A stretch of 64,000 nucleotides of DNA from CAZHDB01 sp964531225 (lineage in GTDB: Archaea > Thermoproteota > Thermoprotei_A > Sulfolobales > Desulfurococcaceae): positions 1 through 64,000 of the forward strand of contig CAZHDB010000002.1 in the NCBI GenBank assembly GCA_964531225.1, given 5' to 3'. Positions 27,472 through 36,991 of this stretch are shown piece by piece. How positions within the stretch are numbered: the first letter of the stretch is position 1; the number at the start of each line of letters is the position of its first letter. The notes beneath the pieces were generated by a model, which saw only the letters and a list, made by a program, of their open reading frames with translations, made no database searches and had not been told where the DNA came from. The position numbers and the translations under genes are program-made.

Positions 27472-28290
27472 ATGGACGAATGCTATAGCATAGTTATCGG
27501 CATAGGAATATTGATAATACTGCTTATATTAAAGCTCCCACTATGGATGGTGTTTCTACTTGTTGCGTCTACAATATCAATACTTGTTGGAGGAATAGAT
27601 TTTCTTATTCATATCATATTTAGTGTTTCAACGGACCCTATGACTATAGACCTTGTTGTAATAATGTATCTTATAGCTATTTTTGTATCTCTTTATAAAG
27701 TAACCGGATTTATAGATAGATTAAGCAAGGAATTAACATCGTTACTTAAAAAAACCGTCATAGTCTTATCTTTCGTACCAGCTATACTTGGACTTCTACC
27801 CGTACCTGGAGGAGCGTTAATGTCTATGCCTATCGTTGATAAGGTTGGTGACTATATCGGTTTAGATAAAGCCAGAAAATTGTTTTTTAATGTATGGTTT
27901 AGACATGTAATATTCATTGTTTACCCATTAAGTACAGTATTAGTATTGACATCGACAATAACAAATATCGATATATGGGTATTAATTATTAGACAAACAC
28001 CAATAGCACTATTAATGACCATAATAGGATATGTAATTGGCCTCTATACAGGAGGCTATAGAGATCATTTAGGCTCCTTAGGGGAAAAGAATGCTGATAA
28101 AAGGCTTCTTATAAAAGTCTTTTTGCCTATAATGTCTTCAATAGCTATAGCAATAACTACTTCTCGATTTTTAGATTACAAGCCTCAATTGCCTATAAAC
28201 AGATTATCTATGGTTCTTGGCATATCAATAGGTATTACTATGTTAGTTCTTTTCTCTAGAATAAGTCTAAAAAATTTATTAAGGTTTTAA
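27472..28290 (+). CDS. DUF401 family membrane protein, first part (frame break at 3' end)
   Basis: The 272-residue hydrophobic product has about eight membrane segments; LPVPGGALMSMPIVDK near residue 120 and FNVWFRHVIFIVYPLS are typical of DUF401, putative transporters of about 400 residues. The frame stops early at TAA 28288-28290, while the rest of the family continues in the next frame (28293-28700). Just before the stop lies CTA AAA AAT (28267-28275), i.e. the heptamer A_AAA_AAT, a classic -1 slippery site. A -1 shift there would read KKFIKVLIMKRS and give one protein of about 410 residues. A mutation or a lost A in the run is the alternative. Confidence 0.72.
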   Translation: MDECYSIVIGIGILIILLILKLPLWMVFLLVASTISILVGGIDFLIHIIFSVSTDPMTIDLVVIMYLIAIFVSLYKVTGFIDRLSKELTSLLKKTVIVLSFVPAILGLLPVPGGALMSMPIVDKVGDYIGLDKARKLFFNVWFRHVIFIVYPLSTVLVLTSTITNIDIWVLIIRQTPIALLMTIIGYVIGLYTGGYRDHLGSLGEKNADKRLLIKVFLPIMSSIAIAITTSRFLDYKPQLPINRLSMVLGISIGITMLVLFSRISLKNLLRF

Positions 28291-28292
28291 TA

Positions 28293-28700
28293 ATGAAGAG
28301 GTCGCTTGAACTAGCTATTATAGGCTATGGGGCTATGATGTTGCGTGGTGTGTTTACTTCAACAGATTTATCATGTTTTATAAACTATATTCCATCATTT
28401 ATACCCATTCAATTAATTGCTATATTATTACCAATGGTTTTCTCAATTATATCAGGTCTACCTACAAGCGGCATAGCCATATCTGTTCCTATAATACAAA
28501 ACTTAACCATGATTTCTCCATCTCTAGCCTCGCTAATTTATGTCTCAGCCTTCATTGGATACCTTGGATCACCTTTACATTTATGTTATGTTTATTCAGC
28601 CGAATACTTAGGTTTAAGCCTTATAAAAGGTTACAAATATATGATACCAGCTTGTATTATTACAATTGTATTTTCTACAATTATATTATCCTTTTTATGA
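28293..28700 (+). CDS. DUF401 family membrane protein, second part
   Basis: The 135-residue open frame from ATG 28293 has about four hydrophobic segments, with FSIISGLPTSGIAISVPII resembling the second glycine/proline-rich DUF401 motif that mirrors the one in the first part. Its frame is open upstream through the A-run at 28269-28274, as needed for -1 frameshift fusion with the preceding frame. It could also be translated on its own from ATG 28293 after the TAA two bases upstream, though only GAATAATG-like sequence without a clear ribosome binding site precedes it. Confidence 0.65.
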   Translation: MKRSLELAIIGYGAMMLRGVFTSTDLSCFINYIPSFIPIQLIAILLPMVFSIISGLPTSGIAISVPIIQNLTMISPSLASLIYVSAFIGYLGSPLHLCYVYSAEYLGLSLIKGYKYMIPACIITIVFSTIILSFL

Positions 28701-28952
28701 TATTTAAAATTCTGTCTAATTCAATATTATAATATCTTTTTATTTTGAACTAAAGTTTTGCAACTAATTTATAATTTAATACACATTTTATTATTGGTCA
28801 TATTTTTCATATGAATTAATTTTTATATTATATCACAAGTAGATAACCTATATTGATTAGTAATCTATTAAATAGCACTGATAACTATCACAGGAGTAAT
28901 TAAAGGTATTGAATTGATTAAATATTGTATAGAAAAGCTTTATTATCCTATA

Positions 28953-29651
28953 TTAATCGGTAATTAGGATATACTTGTCCCGTGTATCATCATATTTTAT
29001 AATTCCTTTCTCTTCAAGTATGCGTAATGCTTCTCGATAATATCTTTCACCTACATCTATATCGTACCATTCATGGAATCCCTTGATTATTTCTTTATAA
29101 CTCCATTCCTTCTTACCTGTTTCCTTATATGTTTCTGTCATCATACGTTTAATGAATTCATATGTATCTTCAAGACGCGTCCATGGGTATTGGAACCATG
29201 TCCAATCTTTAACCTCTATAGTATAGTAGTCTGGCTTGATCTTTGCAATAGGGCTAATCCATTGTAGTGTAGCAATTTTTAGTTCAGCTGGTTTCCAGTT
29301 CTCCAATATATAATTCTTAGCGAGTATAAGGCTCTCACCCGTATCACATATATCATCTACAACTAATACTTTATGTCCACTTAAATCGATCTTATATGGG
29401 TACTTGATAATAGCACGCTCCTCCTTCTTCGCAGCTTCAGTCCAATGCTGGCTTTGAATACTAACTAAGTTCTCAACATCAAGAAAATCGCATAGAAGAC
29501 GAGCAGGTACATAACCTCCACGGGCAAGGGCGACAATAATATCTGGTTTATAACCGTCTCTTCTAATTTTATTAGCTAGTTCCCAAGCCCAATTAACGAT
29601 ATCTTCCCAGGAAACGAGTTTAACTGGTATCCTAGGCATATACTCCACCAA
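28953..29651 (-). CDS. Phosphoribosyltransferase with C-terminal extension
   Basis: A 232-residue protein. The type I phosphoribosyltransferase core has PDIIVALARGGYVPARLL (near 40) and the PRPP-binding motif KVLVVDDICDTGES (near 98). It resembles archaeal COG2236 predicted purine phosphoribosyltransferases (xanthine/hypoxanthine/guanine salvage). Residues about 165-230 form an extra domain resembling a winged helix (YYREALRILEEKGIIKYDD), often seen in crenarchaeal members. The base used cannot be read from the sequence. Stands alone, with about 250 nt before the DUF401 gene. Confidence 0.82.
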   Translation of the reverse strand: MVEYMPRIPVKLVSWEDIVNWAWELANKIRRDGYKPDIIVALARGGYVPARLLCDFLDVENLVSIQSQHWTEAAKKEERAIIKYPYKIDLSGHKVLVVDDICDTGESLILAKNYILENWKPAELKIATLQWISPIAKIKPDYYTIEVKDWTWFQYPWTRLEDTYEFIKRMMTETYKETGKKEWSYKEIIKGFHEWYDIDVGERYYREALRILEEKGIIKYDDTRDKYILITD

Positions 29652-29831
29652 AAGAAATAGATGCTATACTAACAAAAAAACTTAATCACTCCAAAAGCTC
29701 CAATATAACATAAAACATTATCCATAGGGAAAAATAAATCTTCAACTAATCTAAAAAGCTATAAAGATAAGATACGGATTCCCTTAGAAAACTCTTATAA
29801 CCCTATCAAAATCAAATAACATAAGGTAGAA

Positions 29832-29919
29832 GCGGGGGTGCCCGAGCCTGGTCAAAGGGGTCGGGCTTAGGACCCGATGGCGTAGGCCTGCGTGGGTTCA
29901 AATCCCACCCCCCGCACCA
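29832..29919 (+). tRNA. tRNA-Leu (TAG), intronless
   Basis: The acceptor stem GCGGGGG (29832-29838) pairs with CCCCCGC (29909-29915), followed by discriminator A and encoded CCA (29917-29919). The anticodon arm is TCGGG-CTTAGGA-CCCGA, giving anticodon TAG. The long variable arm (TGGCGTAGGCCTGC) and the T-arm GTGGG-TTCAAAT-CCCAC match the tRNA-Leu(CAA) at 4267. A TATA-like CTTATAACC lies about 30-38 nt upstream. No intron is present. Confidence 0.96.
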
Positions 29920-30054
29920 TGAATTCAGTTTTTCTGAATTCTTTAGATAGAGACTAAGTTTTATAATAAGATCTGGATAGGAAGATTTATTAATGATATC
30001 TAGTAAATTTGTAGGCAAGAATAAATTAGCAACGGTAATGGTTGTGTATAGGCA

Positions 30055-31305
30055 ATGAATATATATAAGTTCCTTGTTATTCTCCTAATAACTATATTCT
30101 CAATAACCCTAATACCATCTTCGTTAGCAATTGCGCAGGTATATGATGTCCATATATTAGATAATGGATACTTTAAGGTTACAGTGGAAATTAGTGAGGA
30201 TTCTGTTGGAGCATTTACTGTCGCCACGAGTAGTAATCATCCTTATCCAAACCAGGATGTACTGTATGGAGGTGTTGATGAAGATCCTTGGTCTAGTGCC
30301 CTATCAATATCTCTTCCACAATTTGATAAAACATATTCTACAAGGGCAGGCCAGTATACTCCTAATGGATTTACTTTAGAATATCTATCAAACTTAAACT
30401 ATACGATTTCTACTGGCGATAATTTTGTGAGAATAGAGTGGATGTTGCCGGAGAATATATTATTTGTTGAAGAAATCTATCTTTATGGATCCACTTTAGA
30501 TGATAGTTTTGTTGAACAAAGGGTTCGTGTTGTGAACTATAATAATTATCCAGTTGATGTATGGATAATGTTTATGTGGGACTTAATGATTGATGGAGAA
30601 GACGGATCTGTTATTAGATTCTGGAATCAGAATGGCCCAGTTACTGATTGGCTTGAATATGCTACTTATGTAGGAGATTTCTCAAATATTGATTTCTGGC
30701 AAACAACGAATGATAACTTAGACCCATTATTCTATATATGGGGGTCTATTAAGCTTCCCCAGGGAGCTACGGAGCCAACGGGCTTTATATATGACGATTG
30801 GGATATCTTAGAAGAACATGCGTGGAACTATACTGTTGATACCACTAATTACGTTAAAGGCGATGATACAGCTGTTGCTTACTTATTTGTTGATACAGTC
30901 CCTGCATCTAGTGAAAGAGTATATAGGCAATTTATACTTGCTGTTTCTGGTTTAGAGGAGCAGCCTCCAGAGATCATTACGACAACATTCACTACCAGCG
31001 AAACTTCGCCGATATGTACTCCAGAAACAACAACTGTTACAGAAACATATACTGAAACAGAAACGTATACATATACTACAACAGAGACACAGGTGTTTAC
31101 GGAGACGTATACAGAAACTGAGACGGAAGGATATACGACGACTAGAACAGTTACGGATACTCTTACTAAGACTGTTACAGCTAATGAAACGGTAATCTAT
31201 GGCTTAACACTAACTCCTACGCTGATTTTAGCGCTATTAGGAGGTTCAGTAGTGTTCTTTGTGCTATTCTTAATAATGCTGATCCTATTTATAACGAAGA
31301 AATAG
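30055..31305 (+). CDS. Secreted, membrane-anchored surface protein with Thr/Glu-rich stalk
   Basis: A 416-residue protein. A signal sequence (FLVILLITIFSITLIPSSLA, about 6-25) precedes a beta-rich extracellular domain of about 280 residues with many Asp, Asn and aromatic residues. A stalk (about 305-380) follows, made of Thr, Glu and Tyr repeats such as TETYTETETYTYTTTE, probably heavily O-glycosylated. A C-terminal membrane helix (LILALLGGSVVFFVLFLIML) and a short KK tail anchor it. This layout is that of S-layer-associated or adhesive surface proteins in Desulfurococcales. The head domain is not recognised. Confidence 0.8.
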   Translation: MNIYKFLVILLITIFSITLIPSSLAIAQVYDVHILDNGYFKVTVEISEDSVGAFTVATSSNHPYPNQDVLYGGVDEDPWSSALSISLPQFDKTYSTRAGQYTPNGFTLEYLSNLNYTISTGDNFVRIEWMLPENILFVEEIYLYGSTLDDSFVEQRVRVVNYNNYPVDVWIMFMWDLMIDGEDGSVIRFWNQNGPVTDWLEYATYVGDFSNIDFWQTTNDNLDPLFYIWGSIKLPQGATEPTGFIYDDWDILEEHAWNYTVDTTNYVKGDDTAVAYLFVDTVPASSERVYRQFILAVSGLEEQPPEIITTTFTTSETSPICTPETTTVTETYTETETYTYTTTETQVFTETYTETETEGYTTTRTVTDTLTKTVTANETVIYGLTLTPTLILALLGGSVVFFVLFLIMLILFITKK

Positions 31306-31312
31306 TTTTAGA

Positions 31313-31825
31313 TTAAGTATAATTATTTTTTAGAGTTTTACTCTCCCATACCTTTTCAGAATTAAGATATACAAATGTTATGAAGGCTATAGATATTGTT
31401 GAGTATACGGTTAATCCTATGTCGAACAATGTAGTCATAAAATAATTGATTTAAAGCAACTGATAAAGTAACTATGGCTACACCTATATTTGTAAGCATA
31501 TTAGTATATGTTATAGCTAATTCTTTTTCGAAGGCTTAAATATTCTATTTCCAATCATTGGCAGTGATGATAATGAATATAATACCAGCAGGTCAATCGC
31601 TATAATACCATATAAACTATTCCATAATTGGTCTACTCATCGCCATACTTATCGGCTAAATACGAAAAGAATAGGCTAAGCATTAATTCAAGATATCCTG
31701 CATAGCTCCAGTAGAGCCTTACAAGATCACGGTTAAAACTAATATATTTCTTGCATATGCTAATAAGTTGTCTAGGGATAATCTATTTACTCTAACTATG
31801 ACAATGGCTATTGATAAGAGATCAG
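31313..31825 (-). pseudogene. Decayed small membrane-protein gene
   Basis: No intact frame spans this 500-base stretch, yet consecutive minus-strand segments in shifting frames read as coherent protein: LLSIAIVIVRVNRLSLDNLL, then RDLVRLYWSYAGYLELMLS, then GIIAIDLLVLYSLSSLPMIG, then KELAITYTNMLTNIGVAIVT, and finally FDIGLTVYSTISIAFITFV. At least four frame changes or stops separate them. The ancestral product would have had about four or five membrane segments of unknown family. Coordinates are approximate. Confidence 0.6.
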
Positions 31826-31917
31826 ATAATCACTATTTAATTGGATTTTTTCTAGTATATTAAAATAATAGTATAGAAGTATGCAGGAAGAATATTTGCC
31901 TATGAGGTTATTAGGTT

Positions 31918-32892
31918 TTGAAGGGTCTTCACATGCATGAAGTCACGTATCAAGACTATATATCGTATATTAGTAAGCATAGGGAAATAGTTATAGAGGA
32001 TCAAGTGATATCTTTAGATCCCATTGATGTTATTAGACTGGAGCCTCGAGAAAACGAATTACCACCAATATCAACAACTGTTTGGAGTTTTCCAAAACGT
32101 GGAGCATGGGCTACTCATCGAGGAAACTATCGTGGTAATTGGGCACCACAGATTCCAAGGGCTCTTATATTGATGTTTAGTGAACCTGGTAATGTCGTAC
32201 TGGATCAAATGATTGGAAGCGGTACTACATGTATTGAGGCTAGGCTTTTAGGTAGGAATTGTATAGGTGTAGATATTAATTATAGTGCAGTCATATTAAC
32301 ACTTCATAGATTATATTATTTAGAGAAAGTTGCAATAGAAAGGTTTAAAGACGATCCGATAGCCTCAAATATCGCTAATACATGGAGTAAAATATATCAT
32401 GGCGATGCTCGTAATCTAGATCTTATAGAAGATGAATCTATAGATTTAATAGCAACACATCCACCATACTTCAACATTATACGTTATAGTGCTAGGAAGG
32501 AAAGAGTAGAAGGTGATTTATCTAGAACTAGGAGGTTAGAGGAATATTTACGGTATATGAAGGAGATTGCTAGGGAAGCATACCGTGTACTAAAACCTGG
32601 CGGATATTGCGCTATACTCATAGGTGATACGAGGATACGTAGGCATTACGTCCCAATATCGCATTACGTACTTGATGTATTTCTTGATACTGGTTTTATA
32701 TTGAAGGAGGAAGTAATTAAGATACAGCATAAAATGAAGACAACGAGGGAGGTATGGAGTAAGGTTAGGAGGAGAGATTTTCTATTAATATATCATGAGA
32801 AATTGTTCATATTTCGAAAACCCGGTACAAAGGAGAAGAAGTCTAAATTCAGATATAGTGTTAAACAAGACTTTCTAAAGATCGATTTATAG
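31918..32892 (+). CDS. DNA (or RNA) methyltransferase, N-4/N-6 type
   Basis: A 324-residue AdoMet-dependent methylase. NVVLDQMIGSGTTCIEARLL (near residue 92) is the AdoMet-binding motif I region, followed by CIGVDINYSA. THPPYFNIIRYS (near 182) is motif IV, with His in place of the usual Asp or Ser (HPPY). VLKPGGYCAILIGDTR and TRRLEEYLRYMKEI fit the family. Motif I precedes motif IV. No restriction endonuclease is adjacent, so it may be an orphan DNA methylase, or an RNA methylase. TTG 31918 or ATG 31933 may start it. It overlaps the convergent gene by six bases. Confidence 0.78.
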   Translation: MKGLHMHEVTYQDYISYISKHREIVIEDQVISLDPIDVIRLEPRENELPPISTTVWSFPKRGAWATHRGNYRGNWAPQIPRALILMFSEPGNVVLDQMIGSGTTCIEARLLGRNCIGVDINYSAVILTLHRLYYLEKVAIERFKDDPIASNIANTWSKIYHGDARNLDLIEDESIDLIATHPPYFNIIRYSARKERVEGDLSRTRRLEEYLRYMKEIAREAYRVLKPGGYCAILIGDTRIRRHYVPISHYVLDVFLDTGFILKEEVIKIQHKMKTTREVWSKVRRRDFLLIYHEKLFIFRKPGTKEKKSKFRYSVKQDFLKIDL

Positions 32893-34800
32893 TTTATAGT
32901 ATTTAGCATATAGGCTAAATAGATTTACTAAGTGCTTCGTAAAACTAGAAGCTGATGGACACACACGTATACACTTCATACAACTATTGCACTTATCGGG
33001 TTCAATGTCTTTTATTGTAATGGCCCTCCTAGAACACGTTATTTCACATAAACTACATCCATAACATCTGCTGATCATATATATTATTGGAGCTACCCTT
33101 TCAATAATACTCTTTATCTTCTTTTCATCCTTAATGCAAAGTTCTATCTTTCCATTTCCAAAAACTCTAACTTTATCATCTTCAAAAATGATTTCAACAT
33201 AGCCATTTTTCTTAACGCCGTTTAAACCAGTTATTTTCAAAAACCTCAAATATTTATCAAGATCAATTGTGACTATATTGCGAAGATAGAGCGTTTTACA
33301 TAAACCATATTCTAGGTCTGCTTCTACAGAAATTGAAGCGACATCGGACATTATCTTTACTAGAAAATCAGTTGATTTAAGTCCAAGCCTCTTGATAAAA
33401 ACTTTGATCTCTCCGGGATAATTGAATCTCCATCTCCAAAAGCCGTAATCGACCCATTCCCTAGGCAATCCATGTTCACGTGCATAACCATAGAGATAGT
33501 TGTACCATTTCTTCCATAGCTTCTTATGAGTTTTATGTACAGCATCTATTTCTGCTAGACGACTTGTAGGACATAAATAACAACCAATTCTCTCATAGCC
33601 CATCATATATAGTGGATTAATGGGTAGATTACGGTAGAGGAGATACATGAAAACCTCGAGACTAGTCCAGTTCTGGATAGGAGCTGCAAGGTAATCAAAT
33701 GCAGTAGAACCACTAGGTGCTAGACGTCCGGCTAATAAACGTGCTGTACCTTCGTATCTTCTCTGTCCAACAATGCTTACAATTCTGTGGAATTTCTTCT
33801 TTAAAACTCGTGCTAGAAAGCTAAATTTAATGATTTTACAACACCATCTATAATCGCGGGCCGGGGGCCCATATGTATCGAGTGCCTTCCAAAAAGTATT
33901 ATCAGCATCTATCCTGATTAATTCAAGGCCAAGTTTATCGACTAGTTTCTCTATAGTTTCTATAGTCTCTGGGAACTCTAGACCCGTATCAAGGAATAAT
34001 GCCTTCTTATAGCCGGCTAATACACTTAATTGTGCAGCAGCAGTACTATCCTTACCTCCACTAATATTAATTAATACGGTTCCATACTGATCAATGCCTT
34101 TTAAGAAATCAATAGCTTCTTCTTCAATAGCGTTAAGGTAATCTATATTCACCTTTAAAGCATCTGTAATTTCACGCTTTAATGGGTTGAAATACATTTT
34201 GTCAGATAGTCTGTATAATTTAACAACTCTTACCCTACCATTATCGATAAGCTTCCCCAATCCATATAAAGGCCTATTTTTTATTTTTAATGGAACCCAC
34301 CTAGTATTATTTGGAAGTTCACCATAATAATCACTTGGATATAATAAGTCATTTACTCCTACACTCCTAGAAACCATTATATAGGGTGCCAGCTCTTCAT
34401 CGACTAGCAATTTAATACCGTAATACATTGGTTTAAAAACCCATTTACGGTTAAGAATGTCATATTCTCGAATACCAATACTATACCCTGAAATAATAAC
34501 TTCATCAGCTGCATCAATTCCCTGAACTTTATTAAGCAAAATAAATGGTTTAGAGCTAAATAATCTATCTGCAAATGCTTTACCATAGTCATGTTTAACT
34601 GCATTATAGAGAATTTTATGATCATTTTTAAATGCAGGCCTTACGTCTCCTGGAGGTACGAGTTTAAGCCTATATAATCTACCATAACTTTTTTCATTAT
34701 AGTGGAAAACTGGTATTCCAAGCTCAAAAGACCAATAAATCCTTGGGACTATGCTTCGAAATAATTTTGTAGCCTTTTCTCCCTTAACTCTTTTACCCAT
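32887..34800 (-). CDS. PAPS-reductase-family ATP-pyrophosphatase fused to a 2[4Fe-4S] ferredoxin domain
   Basis: A large (637-residue) multidomain protein. Residues about 230-430 form an adenine nucleotide alpha-hydrolase fold with the PP-loop ISGGKDSTAAAQLS near 247, LFLDTGLEFPETIE and RWCCKIIKFSF. CYLCPTSRLAEIDAVH (near 405) adds further cysteines. The C-terminus has two ferredoxin motifs, CYGCSLCEITCSRRA and CNSCMKCIRVCPSAS (about 580-620). Similar proteins are widespread in archaea and methanogens and are annotated as PAPS reductase; the true substrate, perhaps a thiolation or sulfur-transfer target, is unknown. The N-terminal 220 residues are not recognised. Confidence 0.78.
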   Translation of the reverse strand: MGKRVKGEKATKLFRSIVPRIYWSFELGIPVFHYNEKSYGRLYRLKLVPPGDVRPAFKNDHKILYNAVKHDYGKAFADRLFSSKPFILLNKVQGIDAADEVIISGYSIGIREYDILNRKWVFKPMYYGIKLLVDEELAPYIMVSRSVGVNDLLYPSDYYGELPNNTRWVPLKIKNRPLYGLGKLIDNGRVRVVKLYRLSDKMYFNPLKREITDALKVNIDYLNAIEEEAIDFLKGIDQYGTVLINISGGKDSTAAAQLSVLAGYKKALFLDTGLEFPETIETIEKLVDKLGLELIRIDADNTFWKALDTYGPPARDYRWCCKIIKFSFLARVLKKKFHRIVSIVGQRRYEGTARLLAGRLAPSGSTAFDYLAAPIQNWTSLEVFMYLLYRNLPINPLYMMGYERIGCYLCPTSRLAEIDAVHKTHKKLWKKWYNYLYGYAREHGLPREWVDYGFWRWRFNYPGEIKVFIKRLGLKSTDFLVKIMSDVASISVEADLEYGLCKTLYLRNIVTIDLDKYLRFLKITGLNGVKKNGYVEIIFEDDKVRVFGNGKIELCIKDEKKIKSIIERVAPIIYMISRCYGCSLCEITCSRRAITIKDIEPDKCNSCMKCIRVCPSASSFTKHLVNLFSLYAKYYKL

Positions 34801-34956
34801 AGATTCTAACCATTTAGAGATTTTATATTCAGCTATAACTTAATATTCGCTATTTCTATTTTTTGCATACAATAAGTTAAATCAACTATTATTTTTATAA
34901 TACGCCGACTATATACTAGGTTAGAAACGCAGATAAATCAACTACTTGGTATAGGT

Positions 34957-35385
34957 GTGGTAAAATTGTATAGGATAGGCAGAGTTTTTATGTTCCGTAT
35001 ACCGGAAGATAATGATCTTCTTGAGTATATCAATAAATTCGCTTTAGAAAATAATATTAATATGGCATGGGTTAATGTTATAGGGGCTCTCAGAGATATC
35101 GAATTAGGATATTATGATGTATCTACCGGGAAATATGTTGTCAATAAGTTTGATGGCTTCTATGAACTAATTGCTGGGGTAGGAAACGTTAGTTTAAAAG
35201 AGAATAAACCTTTTACGCATTTACATGTAGTAATAGGCGATCGTGAAGGAAAGGCATATGCGGGTCATTTAGTTAAAGCAAAAGTCTATGTAGCTGAACT
35301 GCTAATAATCGAGATTCTTGGAGAACCAAAACTAATAAGAGAACACGTCGCAAGGAACCTATGGCTCTGGAAGCCCGTTAAATAA
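34957..35385 (+). CDS. PPC/DUF296 domain protein
   Basis: This 142-residue protein matches the PPC (plants and prokaryotes conserved, DUF296) domain: RVFMFRIPEDNDLLEYINKF at the N-terminus, WVNVIGALRDIELGYYD, and HLHVVIGDREGKAYAGHL near residue 90, where the spaced histidines may bind a metal. Prokaryotic members act as trimeric, possibly DNA-binding or metal-binding proteins with no proven function. GTG 34957 or TTG 34966 may be the start. Confidence 0.85.
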   Translation: MVKLYRIGRVFMFRIPEDNDLLEYINKFALENNINMAWVNVIGALRDIELGYYDVSTGKYVVNKFDGFYELIAGVGNVSLKENKPFTHLHVVIGDREGKAYAGHLVKAKVYVAELLIIEILGEPKLIREHVARNLWLWKPVK

Positions 35386-35623
35386 TAGATCTGTAAATCT
35401 AACTTAGGATGATCTTCTATATGATAGACAAGTTAAAGTTAAAATAATTATTTCTAGCTTTCTTTAATATTGGCATTGCTATATTGAATAAATGCATGAG
35501 TTCAGCATAGATAAAATTATCGGTAAGAGAAGACAGATATTATCCTTCAAGCATCCTCATTTTGGATTAATAAATCGAGTTTGTAGATAAGGTTGTATAT
35601 TTACGATTATTTAAGTGTGTGAT

Positions 35624-36346
35624 TTAAAGTAGATAAATTAATTCTGAAAGATCTTTGATACAAGGTTGTGGATCAGTTGCTCGGCATTGACTTCTCCATC
35701 CATAGTATATTGTAGGTAATCCAGCTTTACTTGCAGGATCGATATCGTACCTGATAGAATCACCTATATGAATGATCATATCACTATCTATATCAAGTAA
35801 GTCTAATAATTCCATGTAGAAGCGTGGATCGTTTTTAGGGATTCCTACAAGCTGTGTACTAAATACAAAATCAAATAAATGTGTAGCATCATTCAGCTCA
35901 AGTATTTTTAATACTAGATCATGGGCTCCTGTACCCGTTGTTAAAATTATTTTATAACCTTTTCCTTTCAATTGCTTTAATACCCACCTATGATTACTGG
36001 GCATTGTAAACCATTTAGCTCTAAGTTCTATGAATAATTCGTAAACACGATCAAGAAGCTTGTGATCAGCCTTGACACCTATTTTATAGAGATACTTAGC
36101 AAGAACGTATCTGTGCCATAATTCTCTTTGTGGTCCACGCTTCCATAAATCTTCCCAAAGACTCTGGTAAAGACTCCAATAACTACTATATTCTTTAACA
36201 TTATAACCTAAACTGTTAAGAAAATTATTGATTTCACGAAGCACTTTTTCAACAGGTATCCATGGCACCTTAGGGTCGCAACCTGGTTCCCAAAATATAG
36301 TACATGCCGAGTCAATACTAATGGTCCTTAGCTTTATTTTATCCAT
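35624..36346 (-). CDS. HAD superfamily hydrolase
   Basis: A 240-residue protein with HAD motifs: RTISIDSACTIFW at the N-terminus (motif I), KIILTTGTGAHDLV near residue 128 (motif II, Thr), a Lys in NDPRFYMEL/PKNDPRF (motif III) and IIHIGDSIRYDIDPASKAG near 190 (motif IV). The second Asp of the usual DxDxT motif is replaced by Ala, so the general acid of phosphatases is missing, as in many archaeal HAD proteins with a DxxGT-type loop. Function unknown; phosphatase or haloacid dehalogenase-like. Confidence 0.8.
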   Translation of the reverse strand: MDKIKLRTISIDSACTIFWEPGCDPKVPWIPVEKVLREINNFLNSLGYNVKEYSSYWSLYQSLWEDLWKRGPQRELWHRYVLAKYLYKIGVKADHKLLDRVYELFIELRAKWFTMPSNHRWVLKQLKGKGYKIILTTGTGAHDLVLKILELNDATHLFDFVFSTQLVGIPKNDPRFYMELLDLLDIDSDMIIHIGDSIRYDIDPASKAGLPTIYYGWRSQCRATDPQPCIKDLSELIYLL

Positions 36347-36434
36347 GGTTTTTACACGACCCGGGCTTAACTATTATACGATAGTATTTCTAATTAAGTA
36401 TATAATGCTATCACCTACAAGTGACAATATCTGG

Positions 36435-36743
36435 TTATGAATTAGTTCTTCTTTTTCTTATGTATAACACTATTGGTAATAAAATGGGTAACACTAATAC
36501 AGTTAATGTTTCATGAGTTAATCTACCAAGATCATTGGGATCGAAGAAATAGCCCTCCTTAATCTTTTCATCTATTAATAACCATATAGCTGTTATCAAT
36601 AGAAATGCAAGTAATTTCAATAATATTGATTCAAAAAACGTTAGACCATCCCAAACAGTAAATCCATAAGTTAAGAATAAAGGTGCTCTTTTCTTCCACT
36701 GTTTTACTAAATGTACCTTTATGTACTTCCATATAGAGTCCAT
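36435..36743 (-). CDS. Small hypothetical membrane protein
   Basis: A 102-residue protein with two hydrophobic segments (ILLKLLAFLLITAIWLLI about 40-57, and TLTVLVLPILLPIVLYI about 80-96), a basic N-terminus and an RKRR C-terminal tail. The family is not recognised. It lies about 90 nt upstream of the HAD gene on the same strand, so the two may share a transcript. Confidence 0.5.
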   Translation of the reverse strand: MDSIWKYIKVHLVKQWKKRAPLFLTYGFTVWDGLTFFESILLKLLAFLLITAIWLLIDEKIKEGYFFDPNDLGRLTHETLTVLVLPILLPIVLYIRKRRTNS

Positions 36744-36991
36744 GGAGACGTGTCCCTATTTAATATTTTTATGAAATAGTAATCCTAGTATATGATACAT
36801 TGTAGTGTTAAGCAAAAAATTTTATCCCCAATACTTTATTTAGGCTTTCTATAAATTAATTTATGAGATCAATGGCAACGTATATTTTGGGCTTCAATAG
36901 GATTCATCATATCAATGGATAATGGATTAAAGAAATAAGGGGCTATTTTAAATATAATATCTTCTGAAACAAAGCATCGAGGCAAGGCATC

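Noticed and set aside
31918..34800. DNA phosphorothioation (Dnd-like) defence pair: methylase beside a PAPS-reductase-like protein
   Set aside because: The genes are convergent, no DndA/B/D/E genes are present, and ferredoxin-fused PAPS-reductase-like proteins are common in archaea without such systems.
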